From IMG/VR virus record IMGVR_UViG_3300031586_000007, positions 1 to 45,606 of that record: a stretch of DNA of 45,606 nucleotides; one strand, 5' to 3'. The position numbers and the translations under genes are program-made. Of the stretch, positions 31,440 through 38,272 are shown piece after piece. The notes under the pieces were generated by a model. That model was not told the DNA's origin. It saw only the letters and a program-made list of their open reading frames with translations, and made no database searches. Source of the DNA: a virus. How positions within the stretch are numbered: the first letter of the stretch is position 1; each line of letters starts with the position of its first letter.

Positions 31440-31823
31440 TTATTTTAATCCTGACCCGCCTCTCGGTGGATTTGTTTCATCTAATTCCCCGGTCTCCGGT
31501 TGGTATCCTTTTAATACAATATTCCCTCCCCTTGGTTTCCCTATTGCTGCTCCTTTTTCTATGTGGTCCATCCGCTCCGGTTTTATGTATCTCTCTATTT
31601 CTATGTCGATATTTACAGGAATCCTTATATTGGATAATTTCGGGAATCCATTATCAACTTCTGTAAATACTTTTTGTTTCTCTTCTAATTCTTGTATCAT
31701 TCCCTCAAGCTGTTCTATATCCCTTTTCCTTCTCAAATATTCCTCGGTATCCCTTATCCATAATTGATTATGAAAAGAATATTTAAGATCTCTCAATATA
31801 CTTTTTAAAGTTTTTAATTCCAT
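31440..31823 (-). CDS. Hypothetical protein with N-terminal helix and disordered C-terminus
   Basis: 127 aa from the ATG at 31823, eight bases after GGAGG. Residues ~1-70 are charged and helical (LKSILRDLKYSFHNQL, YLRRKRDIEQLEGMIQELEE). The C-terminal ~40 residues are Gly/Pro-rich (GKPRGGNIVLKGYQPETG, NPPRGGSGLK). No family was recognised. It overlaps the upstream 57-aa gene by 10 bases, within the packaging region. Confidence 0.5.
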   Translation of the reverse strand: MELKTLKSILRDLKYSFHNQLWIRDTEEYLRRKRDIEQLEGMIQELEEKQKVFTEVDNGFPKLSNIRIPVNIDIEIERYIKPERMDHIEKGAAIGKPRGGNIVLKGYQPETGELDETNPPRGGSGLK

Positions 31824-31987
31824 CTTATTTCCCTCCACATTTGATTTATTATCTCTCTTCCGATCTTATCTGGTGATGGTCTCTTTTGTATCTGTCCGCT
31901 CGTATTCGCTGTCAATAAATTCTTCTCCTCTTCCCTCTGCTGTACCTTCTCTTTAGTAAATTCTTTGAATAATATATTCTCTAACAT
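31814..31987 (-). CDS. Small hypothetical protein (57 aa)
   Basis: The ATG at 31987 directly follows the stop of the 31-aa gene, with GGAAGGTG eight bases upstream. The product is charged and helical (MLENILFKEFTKEKVQQREE, PDKIGREIINQMWREIRWN). Coupled to both neighbours; function unknown. Confidence 0.45.
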   Translation of the reverse strand: MLENILFKEFTKEKVQQREEEKNLLTANTSGQIQKRPSPDKIGREIINQMWREIRWN

Positions 31988-32083
31988 TTATTTCACCTTC
32001 CTATATATTGTAGCTACAGCTTTTAATTCATCTTGTCTTATCTCTGGCCAGTCATCCGGGTATTTAGAATAATCGATAGGCAT
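31988..32083 (-). CDS. Mini-protein (31 aa) resembling the N-terminus of HNH proteins
   Basis: The ATG at 32083 has AAGGAG seven bases upstream, and TAA is directly followed by the next ATG. The sequence MPIDYSKYPDDWPEIRQDEL resembles the opening of one class of HNH nucleases (DYSKYP..W..IR) but stops before any HNH Cys or His. It may be a relic of a decayed homing endonuclease or a real mini-protein. Confidence 0.4.
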   Translation of the reverse strand: MPIDYSKYPDDWPEIRQDELKAVATIYRKVK

Positions 32084-32095
32084 GATTCATCTCCT

Positions 32096-32500
32096 TCATA
32101 TTAGTTTAGGATCTCTTAATTTTATTAATCTCATTAAATCGATATTCTCGTAGTCTATCTCAATAAAGCTCTCGAAATAAAACATTCCGCTAAATGGCCT
32201 TATGGTTACTATTCCGTAATCGATAGCTACTTTCGAGATGTATTGTGCCTGTATTCTTTCGTGTAGGGTCTTTATTAAATGCCTAAATTCTTTTAATGTC
32301 ATATCCCTTTTGTAATGGTTACATCGCCTGCATGATGGCATAAGGTTTATAAATTCACTGTTTCCTCCGTAAGTCTTCGGGTACATATGGTCTATTTGCA
32401 TATCTTTATATTCCAATTCCTTCCCGCAATAGGCACAATGTTTATTATATTTTAACCATACCTCGTGTCTTAATCTCTTCCTTTTATTCATTTTATTCAT
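32096..32500 (-). CDS. HNH endonuclease next to terminase
   Basis: 134 aa. HNH finger at residues ~20-65: HCAYCGKELEYKDMQIDHMY, then NLMPSCRRCNHYKRD. The C-terminal ~70 residues are an extra helical/beta region (HLIKTLHERIQAQYISKVAI). HNH proteins beside terminase genes are often needed with the packaging motor, so this may be a packaging nuclease rather than a selfish one. It overlaps the upstream 78-aa gene by eight bases. Confidence 0.8.
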   Translation of the reverse strand: MNKMNKRKRLRHEVWLKYNKHCAYCGKELEYKDMQIDHMYPKTYGGNSEFINLMPSCRRCNHYKRDMTLKEFRHLIKTLHERIQAQYISKVAIDYGIVTIRPFSGMFYFESFIEIDYENIDLMRLIKLRDPKLI

Positions 32501-32729
32501 TCCCCCTCCTCTTGAGATGTATCATTGTCTTTGTTGGTTTAAGCTTCTCCCCTTTTTTCCGGTTAATCCCCATTTCCTTACATATAGTATTATAACAGCA
32601 ATCATAAAAAAAAGATAATCCTTGAAGTGGTCCATAATCTCTGGTTATCTTTTCTATGATATCTTCTTTCCCATATCCTTCCACTATTAACTTTTTAATC
32701 TGCTCCTCTACTTTTCTCGATAAAAACAT
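32493..32729 (-). CDS. Hypothetical protein (78 aa) between terminase and HNH genes
   Basis: A helical N-terminus (SRKVEEQIKKLIVEGYGKED) followed by FFYDCCYNTICKEMGI with three Cys, and a basic C-terminus. It could be a small helix-turn-helix protein, but no motif is firm. It starts 10 bases after the terminase stop and overlaps the HNH gene. Confidence 0.45.
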   Translation of the reverse strand: MFLSRKVEEQIKKLIVEGYGKEDIIEKITRDYGPLQGLSFFYDCCYNTICKEMGINRKKGEKLKPTKTMIHLKRRGNE

Positions 32730-32739
32730 TTTATTCCTC

Positions 32740-34182
32740 CTATCGATTCACGTATATCTTTGTTTTTTGTGCTACGGTAATGTCCGGCATGCAGGTCACG
32801 CAGTCTACCATGTCGTCATGCTCCCCTTCGTTAAACATGGTTAGTTCATCTTCAAAGTCGCTTAATATCGGTATCCCTTGAAAATGGAATACTTTATAAT
32901 TCTCATATTTTGTCTGCATAGGTATGCTTCTGGTCACCTTATCCAGATGAGGGTATATTGCTCTGGCAAATACATTAGTCCTCTTGTCTACCTGCTGCTG
33001 TAGCATTACCTGGTATTGAGTGGATTCTATCCCGATCCTCAAGGCCTTCCATCTTAAGAAATTATTTATTAAGAATGCCTCTTGTTCTCCATATGATAGT
33101 CTGGCCCGGTATACATCAAATATATAAAAGTTCCCTTCCTTATCTATTCCAAAAGTTAATATCGCAAAGAAATCCGCTGTCTGTTTCTTACTTACTGCCA
33201 GGTCCGCTGTCTGGAACATCTGCAGGTCCGTTATATTAAATCTTCTTCCGGTACTGGTCACATAATCCCCTGTCGGTGTAAGCTGGAAGTATTGAAAATA
33301 TTCCCTTTTAAAGATTTTCCCTGCTGCCATAAGTTCTGTATCATTCTGGTATTGTGCATCGAATCTCATTGAGCCTACTTCTGGTTTTGACTTTATTGCT
33401 ATCAATTCATCAAAGGTTTTCATCTCCGGCCATAAGGTTGTTTTCTTATCATAGTCTATGATCGCTTTGTGGCTGTTCTCATTCGTCTTAAACCCTGCAT
33501 TTAATTGCTTACTATATAAATCCTGTGGATGATAACGAGTTCCGTTCCAGTGGATTTCTCCTCCCTTCTTTAACATAGGCCTTAAAACGTTTCCTATCCA
33601 ATCTAATAATTTTTCTCTCTGTAGGTGGGTTCTACTATTTTCTAAGTCTACTACATCATCTACAATAATCTTTTTAAAATGCAACCCAGTTAAACCGCCT
33701 CCGTAACTTAAGGCTGTTACGCTTGCTTCCATTCTGGCATATTCTGTCATGCCTATTATGGTCAGTTCCTTCTCTGTCCATTTCTTCTCTCCGGGAGTGA
33801 GATGCGGGAATAAGGTCCTCAATTCCATGTTATTTTCAAGGGTCGATTTAATGACGCTCATGAATTTTACGCATTGAAATCCGGTATCTGATGTTATTAA
33901 TATCGAGTCATTCGGATCTTTTATCAGGCTGGCTATGGTAAAAATAACCACTCTAACGGTTGACTTTGCATATCCCCTTGGCCCCAGGCATAAATCATCG
34001 TTATTCTCCTGTTCCATCCTGAACCAATCTTCATGAAACCATTTAAATTCATAGTTTGGGAATATTATCTTCCTTAATAGCCATGGGTCCTTTCTTATCG
34101 CTTCCCTTGCCTGCTCTAATGTTTCCATTACTTCCGCATCTGATAATTTCTCGGAGTTCACTGATAAAAGCTGCTCTTTCAT
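32740..34182 (-). CDS. terL: Terminase large subunit
   Basis: 480 aa. ATPase domain: adenine/Walker A region LCLGPRGYAKSTVRVVIFTI, Walker B KKIIVDDVVD, then SRTHLQREKLLDW. Nuclease domain: QTADLAVSKKQTADFFAILT (metal-binding Asp) and the late acidic site GEHDDMVDC. It cuts concatemers and pumps DNA into proheads through the portal. Its first 134 bases overlap the small-subunit gene in another frame. The ATG at 34182 follows AAAGGA by about 11 bases; a downstream in-frame ATG (METLEQ) is an alternative start. Confidence 0.92.
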   Translation of the reverse strand: MKEQLLSVNSEKLSDAEVMETLEQAREAIRKDPWLLRKIIFPNYEFKWFHEDWFRMEQENNDDLCLGPRGYAKSTVRVVIFTIASLIKDPNDSILITSDTGFQCVKFMSVIKSTLENNMELRTLFPHLTPGEKKWTEKELTIIGMTEYARMEASVTALSYGGGLTGLHFKKIIVDDVVDLENSRTHLQREKLLDWIGNVLRPMLKKGGEIHWNGTRYHPQDLYSKQLNAGFKTNENSHKAIIDYDKKTTLWPEMKTFDELIAIKSKPEVGSMRFDAQYQNDTELMAAGKIFKREYFQYFQLTPTGDYVTSTGRRFNITDLQMFQTADLAVSKKQTADFFAILTFGIDKEGNFYIFDVYRARLSYGEQEAFLINNFLRWKALRIGIESTQYQVMLQQQVDKRTNVFARAIYPHLDKVTRSIPMQTKYENYKVFHFQGIPILSDFEDELTMFNEGEHDDMVDCVTCMPDITVAQKTKIYVNR

Positions 34183-34627
34183 CTTTTGTCATTCCTTTAA
34201 TACGTTTATACTCTTCATAATCCAACCCTTTGTGTGTTACGTCTATTTCTGATTTATCAGCAGGGTAAATTCCCATTAGTTTAGCTTCTTCTTTGGTTAT
34301 CTCAAAGACTAAATTTAAATCAGCAATAGTTACAGTATCCTTATTGTCGCCCCTGCCCATGATAACTTTTCGGCTATATGCTTGGTCTTTTAAATCCCTT
34401 AATTGAGAGATGTAATAACCCATTCCCCATCTCTTAACATTAGTGAGATATTTTTTCCACTCATTCTTTGCTTCTTTAATATAGTTATAGGCTTGCGTTC
34501 TTTCCAGACCCCACTCACGTTTAATATAATCCACTATAAAAGGTATTGGTTTCCTTCTTAACATCAAGGCTACCTGATATACTCTTTTATCTTTTTCTAC
34601 ACTATCTACTTTATTATTTCCTGCCAT
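34049..34627 (-). CDS. terS: Terminase small subunit
   Basis: 192 aa. Residues ~10-60 form a DNA-binding helical region (VYQVALMLRRKPIPFIVDYI, REWGLERTQAYNYIKEAKNE), then a helical oligomerisation region (YYISQLRDLKDQAYSRKV) and a KGLDYEEYKRIKGMTKDE segment common in small terminases. It recognises the packaging site. The last ~44 codons are overlapped by terL in another frame; that tail is basic and probably disordered. Confidence 0.65.
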   Translation of the reverse strand: MAGNNKVDSVEKDKRVYQVALMLRRKPIPFIVDYIKREWGLERTQAYNYIKEAKNEWKKYLTNVKRWGMGYYISQLRDLKDQAYSRKVIMGRGDNKDTVTIADLNLVFEITKEEAKLMGIYPADKSEIDVTHKGLDYEEYKRIKGMTKDERAAFISELREIIRCGSNGNIRAGKGSDKKGPMAIKEDNIPKL

Positions 34628-35084
34628 TATCTTTCACTACCTTATCAATTAATTTTTTTCTTCCTTCATCTTTACCTCTTTCATTTATACCATCTTCTGA
34701 ATGCTTTATTTTTTTCAATGCTTCTATTGCTTTTTGCTCTTCTCTTTTTCCCCTCGCCTCTTCCATACTTTCCCCATTTCTTATCAATTCTCTTATCCGG
34801 TCCCTTATATCATTATAACATTCTTTGTATCCATCATAATATTTTGCATATAATGGGTATGCCTTCCCTATTTCTTCGCCATCCCTCATTTTATGGATAC
34901 GAACATCAAAATCTATAAATATTTTTTCTATCTCCGGATAATCCCCTATTCCCTGGAGCAATTCGATTATCTCATTCTTTTCCTTTTCTATTTTCATTCT
35001 TTCTTTATTATTGCAAGCTCTATCATTGGAATGGCAGTTATAAGTATCTTCTATATTTTTAATTGCTTTTTTAATTTTCATCAC
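34614..35084 (-). CDS. Charged hypothetical protein upstream of terS
   Basis: 156 aa, very rich in Lys/Glu/Asp (KIKKAIKNIEDTYNCHSNDR, DIRDRIRELIRNGESMEEAR), probably all-helical. It overlaps terS by 14 bases and the preceding gene by four, so it is translationally linked. No motif was recognised. Confidence 0.5.
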   Translation of the reverse strand: MMKIKKAIKNIEDTYNCHSNDRACNNKERMKIEKEKNEIIELLQGIGDYPEIEKIFIDFDVRIHKMRDGEEIGKAYPLYAKYYDGYKECYNDIRDRIRELIRNGESMEEARGKREEQKAIEALKKIKHSEDGINERGKDEGRKKLIDKVVKDNGRK

Positions 35085-35338
35085 TTCGCCTCCTTCGGGA
35101 AGTATTTACCTTCCAGTATTTCAATAAGATTAAAAAGTTTCACACCTAACCCGCATTCATTTTCTACAATACCGTTTCCGTAAAATTCTTTTAATTCTTT
35201 CACTAATTGCCGATACGCCTCGCCTTGTTCAAGGAGTTCGATAACTTCCCTTGACTTATTTCTATCTGCATTATTTTCTTGCCAATATTCCAGGTCATAT
35301 TTTGCTTTAACAAAAAATGTCGCTTCTGCAGTTTTCAC
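35081..35338 (-). CDS. Hypothetical protein (85 aa), GTG start
   Basis: The GTG at 35338 has AGGAGG with good spacing; an in-frame start further upstream lies inside the neighbouring gene. The sequence is helical (VKTAEATFFVKAKYDLEYWQ, REVIELLEQGEAYRQLVKEL). ATGA-type overlap with the next gene. Function unknown. Confidence 0.5.
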   Translation of the reverse strand: MKTAEATFFVKAKYDLEYWQENNADRNKSREVIELLEQGEAYRQLVKELKEFYGNGIVENECGLGVKLFNLIEILEGKYFPKEAK

Positions 35339-35355
35339 CTTATTCCTCCTTCCTT

Positions 35356-35634
35356 TTAGTCCTTTATACAAAGAGCTGATATAACCTCTTCTTTGGTAAT
35401 ATTATTTTCTTTAATATAATTCCTAATATCTTCTATCTGGCTCTTCTTTTGACTCTTATAATTACCCCTTGTATATCCGGATTTATATTCTATATATTTT
35501 CTCTTTTTCTTTATTCCGCTGTTATTGTAATATTTAAGAAGTGACTCATAAGAAGCGTCTTTTAAAACAACATCTTTTATTCTTGCCAATTTCTCTTGTA
35601 TTGGGCTTCTACGTTTATATATCCCTTTCGTCAT
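35356..35634 (-). CDS. Basic hypothetical protein (92 aa)
   Basis: Start at the ATG 35634 after AGAGGGAATA; an earlier in-frame ATG has no SD. It is Lys/Arg/Tyr-rich (MTKGIYKRRSPIQEKLARIK, GYTRGNYKSQKKSQ) with a C-terminal helix (IRNYIKENNITKEEVISALC). Possibly nucleic-acid binding by composition; no family recognised. Confidence 0.45.
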   Translation of the reverse strand: MTKGIYKRRSPIQEKLARIKDVVLKDASYESLLKYYNNSGIKKKRKYIEYKSGYTRGNYKSQKKSQIEDIRNYIKENNITKEEVISALCIKD

Positions 35635-35715
35635 TATTCCCTCTTTTTTTCGGGAGCTGCGGGAATTAGACAGAGCTACCAACTAATCCCCGCTATATGG
35701 TTTTGCTCCCTTATT

Positions 35716-35979
35716 TTATTTTGGATTATTAAATCCTTTTGGCCTTTCTATTGGCCCGCCAGTCGGTATAAATTCCTGTACCCCATTTCTCTCCCTTGCT
35801 ATCACTTCAAGCTGTCCTTCATCTATCCATTCGCTTTCAATAGTTTTTCCATCTTTTAGCCCTTTCGGTTTAACTTCACATCTGGAACAGCCATTCAAAT
35901 ATTGAGCCATTCCTATAACCGTTCCCTTGAATCCTGTTATTGTATCCTCTACTAAATCTTTCATTAATATTTTTGCCAT
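35716..35979 (-). CDS. Conserved small phage protein (87 aa)
   Basis: The sequence MKDLVEDTITGFKGTVIGMA, then YLNGCSRCEVKPKGL and EWIDEGQLEVI, matches a widespread small phage protein of unknown function (D.vTGF.G...yl.GC....v.P..l.....es.W.DE.rLe), recalled from many phage genomes. It appears as a compact SH3-like beta protein. A C-terminal Gly/Pro tail follows. No enzymatic residues. Confidence 0.6.
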   Translation of the reverse strand: MAKILMKDLVEDTITGFKGTVIGMAQYLNGCSRCEVKPKGLKDGKTIESEWIDEGQLEVIARERNGVQEFIPTGGPIERPKGFNNPK

Positions 35980-36057
35980 TATATTCCTCCTTTATTTTAT
36001 TTCCTGTACCTCTATACATGTTTTTGGTGATTTACCCAATTCCCCTTTGAATTCAAA

Positions 36058-36210
36058 TTAAAATAAATCCTCTTCTATTAATTCATAAGGTTTCTTCTTC
36101 TTTCCATCCTTTTTATTAATTTCGTTTTCCTTTTCTTTTTTAAACTCCTTTATTTTTAATTTTACCCTCTTATCAAATGTATCCCTTTTCCTTTTGTTCT
36201 TATTTTTCAT
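36058..36210 (-). CDS. Lysine-rich mini-protein (50 aa)
   Basis: The ATG at 36210 lies just after AGGAT. The product is extremely basic (MKNKNKRKRDTFDKRVKLKI) and ends acidic (PYELIEEDLF). The acidic C-terminus resembles a single-stranded-DNA-binding-protein-like protein-interaction tail, but the basic body is not an OB fold. Function unknown. Confidence 0.4.
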   Translation of the reverse strand: MKNKNKRKRDTFDKRVKLKIKEFKKEKENEINKKDGKKKKPYELIEEDLF

Positions 36211-36228
36211 ATCCTATATATCCCCCTT

Positions 36229-36684
36229 TTATTCCCAATTAGGAATTAATTTTGATAATTTATTTTTTATTTCTTTATAACTTTCAATATTATCCAATCC
36301 TATCCCAATTTCTTTCAGGTATCCCATCGCTTCTCCATCCCCTTTTGTACGCCCGAAAGGATCATAAATAACAATTATTAATTTTTTAAATTCATCTGGA
36401 TATTGCTTTTTAAATCTTTTGAGTGATGTTTTTGCCCTTTTTGTAAACCATCCTTTTATCTCAATCCATTTATCTTCTTCCGGCAAATATATGTCTGGTG
36501 TGTAGGATAACGTTCCCCTCTTCACTCCTTCAAAATAAAATATTTTAGGTTCATATTCCCATTTTATTTTTATAAAGTTTAAGTATCTTAAATAATTCGC
36601 TTCCATCCTGGACCGAACATATATCCCGATATCTTCTCTCTTCCCTCCTCTGGCATTACTATATGGATTATATCCGTCTTTCAT
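36229..36684 (-). CDS. PD-(D/E)XK nuclease (DUF1064-type)
   Basis: 151 aa. An N-terminal RSRMEANYLRYL helix carries the conserved Glu; the core is WEYEPKIFYFEG, then LSYTPDIYLPEEDKWIEIKG, the PD...ExK catalytic signature. Helix FTKRAKTSLKRFKKQYPDEF and strand KLIIVIYDPFG complete the fold. Such proteins act as phage endonucleases or resolvases in replication and recombination modules. It overlaps the helicase-loader-like gene by four bases. Confidence 0.75.
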   Translation of the reverse strand: MKDGYNPYSNARGGKREDIGIYVRSRMEANYLRYLNFIKIKWEYEPKIFYFEGVKRGTLSYTPDIYLPEEDKWIEIKGWFTKRAKTSLKRFKKQYPDEFKKLIIVIYDPFGRTKGDGEAMGYLKEIGIGLDNIESYKEIKNKLSKLIPNWE

Positions 36685-37016
36685 TTTGTATCTTCTTCCG
36701 GTATATCAAATTTACCTTTTAACTTATCCGCTATCGCTTTCGCCTCTGCTTTGTTTTTCTCAATCTCTTTTTTGGTTAATTTCTGCTCTTGCTTCATGGT
36801 ATACTTCTCCGGTATTTCACTTAACTGCTCAAACACATCGGCAGGCCTGGGGAAGTATTTACACTTACGCAGGCATGATTTTGTAATGGCTTGTACTTGA
36901 TCATCTGGTATCTCCTGGAATATATCAAAGTAAATTCCTATAACATAAGGATTTAGATTCTTCTCGAATACTTCAGAAAATGTCTTTATCATAAGAGAGA
37001 AATTTTTCTTATTCAT
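36681..37016 (-). CDS. Replicative helicase loader-like protein (G39P-type)
   Basis: 111 aa. The N-terminal ~65 residues (IKTFSEVFEKNLNPYVIGIY, DIFQEIPDDQVQAITKSCLR, KYFPRPADVFEQL) match the small helical domain of phage helicase loaders, where FPRPAD is characteristic. The rest is a charged flexible tail, as expected for G39P-like proteins. It would recruit the host helicase to the phage origin. It is next to the DnaD-like gene. Confidence 0.6.
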   Translation of the reverse strand: MNKKNFSLMIKTFSEVFEKNLNPYVIGIYFDIFQEIPDDQVQAITKSCLRKCKYFPRPADVFEQLSEIPEKYTMKQEQKLTKKEIEKNKAEAKAIADKLKGKFDIPEEDTK

Positions 37017-37034
37017 GGTCTTCTCCAGTTGTTT

Positions 37035-37188
37035 TTATTTAATAACCCCATTTTTAATTAACTCTTTATAATGTTTTTCTATTATCAATTTAGCCACTAT
37101 TTTCTCTAATCTTTTTATTCTCTGCTCAATTGACAATTTGGATGGTTTGTCATCTGTAATAGTATATAGTGTTATTTTTTTTATTCAT
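37035..37188 (-). pseudogene. Small gene with a one-base frame disruption in an A8 tract
   Basis: GGAGG and the ATG at 37188 are perfectly spaced, but the frame ends after 12 codons (MNKKNNTIYYYR). If one base of the A8 run (T8 on the plus strand, 37175-37182) is skipped, it continues as MNKKITLYTITDDKPSKLSI...EQRIKRLEKIVAKLIIEK to a stop at 37035, a 50-aa charged helical protein. It could be a homopolymer sequencing error, a decayed gene, or slippage-dependent expression. Confidence 0.45.
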
Positions 37189-37189
37189 C

Positions 37190-37882
37190 TTAAATTCCTC
37201 CTATCGCTTTTAATATCTCTTCTTCGGTATTACGTTTAATAGGTGTTGTGGTGGTTTTGTTTTTTATAGGGAATACTCCTTGCCAGCTATTCATAATGCT
37301 TTGGTTAAGGATTGAGATTTGCTCATCTTCATTATTACTCATTTTATTTAATTCATTAATAATCATTTCTCCTGCTCTTACTGTCATCGGTTTCCTAATT
37401 TTATTTCTCATTTCTATGAAATCTTTCCAGGTTTTTTTAAAATCATCACTCTTGCTATCTGCAATTAGATTTAAATTAATATTTAAATTAGTATTAGTAT
37501 TAGTATTAAGATGCGATAGTCTATCATAGTCTATATTTACCCATTCGATTAAATGTTCCGGCACTTCTTTCAGTAGTGATTCCATACCAGTATTAATTTT
37601 AGGATTATTTAATTGATGCTTTGTAAAATTCTTTATAGCTATCCAATTATTCTCATATTTTATTTTATCATCTGCTTCAAATCTTTCTAATATCTTTTTT
37701 ACCATTTCGCTGTCTAACCCGGTATCAAAAGCAATCCGTTTTAAAGATATTTCATAAATACCTATAATATTTGTAAGTGTATTTGTTAATAGATATATGA
37801 ATAGAAGTTTTTCTATCGTATCTTTATTTATTATATAATTGTCATCCCAAAATTTAGTATCTATGTATCGTTTTTTACTCAT
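37190..37882 (-). CDS. DnaD-like replication initiation protein
   Basis: 230 aa. The N-terminal winged-helix region (RYIDTKFWDDNYIINKDTIE, LLFIYLLTNTLTNIIGIYEI, IAFDTGLDSEMVKKILERFE) is typical of phage DnaD/replisome-organiser proteins. After a low-complexity linker (LNTNTNTNLNINLNLI), the C-terminal part (FKKTWKDFIEMRNKIRKPMT) resembles the DnaD-type ssDNA/helicase-recruiting domain. It likely opens or marks the origin and hands over to the helicase loader nearby. The repetitive AT-rich linker DNA could itself be origin sequence. Confidence 0.65.
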   Translation of the reverse strand: MSKKRYIDTKFWDDNYIINKDTIEKLLFIYLLTNTLTNIIGIYEISLKRIAFDTGLDSEMVKKILERFEADDKIKYENNWIAIKNFTKHQLNNPKINTGMESLLKEVPEHLIEWVNIDYDRLSHLNTNTNTNLNINLNLIADSKSDDFKKTWKDFIEMRNKIRKPMTVRAGEMIINELNKMSNNEDEQISILNQSIMNSWQGVFPIKNKTTTTPIKRNTEEEILKAIGGI

Positions 37883-37903
37883 GGCATTCCTTTATAATCC
37901 CTC

Positions 37904-38077
37904 TTATTCTATTTTAAATTCATTCCTTTGAGCCCATTTTAAAAGTACCTTTGTATATCCTACCAGCAGGCTTCTGGTTATATTGTAGGCATTCTCTCCT
38001 ATTTTTGGTTCCAGGATTCCCTTCACTCTTTTATCTATCCCTGCTGATATTATATCATCTTTTATAACCTTAATCAT
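37904..38077 (-). CDS. Small hypothetical protein (57 aa)
   Basis: GAGGAGG precedes the ATG at 38077. The protein is helical (MIKVIKDDIISAGIDKRVKG, NAYNITRSLLVGYTKVLLKW), perhaps a small DNA-binding protein, without a firm motif. It follows the leader hairpin and precedes the DnaD-like gene, so it is probably made early. Function unknown. Confidence 0.5.
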   Translation of the reverse strand: MIKVIKDDIISAGIDKRVKGILEPKIGENAYNITRSLLVGYTKVLLKWAQRNEFKIE

Positions 38078-38098
38078 CGCATCCCTCCTCTCTTAAAA

Positions 38099-38209
38099 CT
38101 AAGGGATTAAAAAAGCTGCCTTAACTGGTAGGAATGAGAAATGGAAGGAAACCAGCTTTGACAGCTCTTTTAATCCCGATATTTTTTTAATTTGATAAAT
38201 TGTCTTCAT
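38099..38209 (-). CDS. Putative leader peptide (36 aa) covering a large hairpin
   Basis: The ATG at 38209 follows GAAGGGGA by about eight bases and lies about 22 bases after the predicted transcription start. The ORF MKTIYQIKKISGLKELSKLV... spans the whole hairpin at 38103-38177 and stops two codons after it. The codon content does not look like a typical protein. It could be a regulatory leader peptide or chance. Confidence 0.35.
   Translation of the reverse strand: MKTIYQIKKISGLKELSKLVSFHFSFLPVKAAFLIP
38103..38177 (-). promoter_or_regulatory. Large two-stem hairpin in the replication-operon leader
   Basis: On the minus strand a 16-bp outer stem (GGGATTAAAAGAGCTG with CAGCTTTTTTAATCCC, one G-U pair) encloses a 7-bp stem (AGCTGGT/ACCAGTT). 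The loop of about 21 bases is pyrimidine-rich. Eight loop bases (TCATTCCT) are complementary to AGGAATGA at 38206-38213, which includes the leader ORF start codon. It lies between the promoter and the first replication gene. A regulatory RNA or an origin structure are both possible. Confidence 0.55.
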
Positions 38210-38237
38210 TCCTTTTTCCCCTTCCCTGATTGCTATC

Positions 38238-38266
38238 ATATTATCTTATTTATTTCTTTTTGTCAA
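38238..38266 (-). promoter_or_regulatory. Sigma70-type promoter of the replication operon
   Basis: TTGACA (38266-38261), 17-base spacer, TAATAT (38243-38238). It lies just after the MT-A70 gene stop in a rare noncoding gap and points toward the replication and packaging genes. Confidence 0.55.
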
Positions 38267-38272
38267 AAATTT

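Noticed and set aside
35644-35680. GC-rich hairpin-like stretch (CGGGAGCTGCGGGA) as terminator
   Set aside because: Pairing is weak and the homopolymer lies on the wrong side for a minus-strand terminator.
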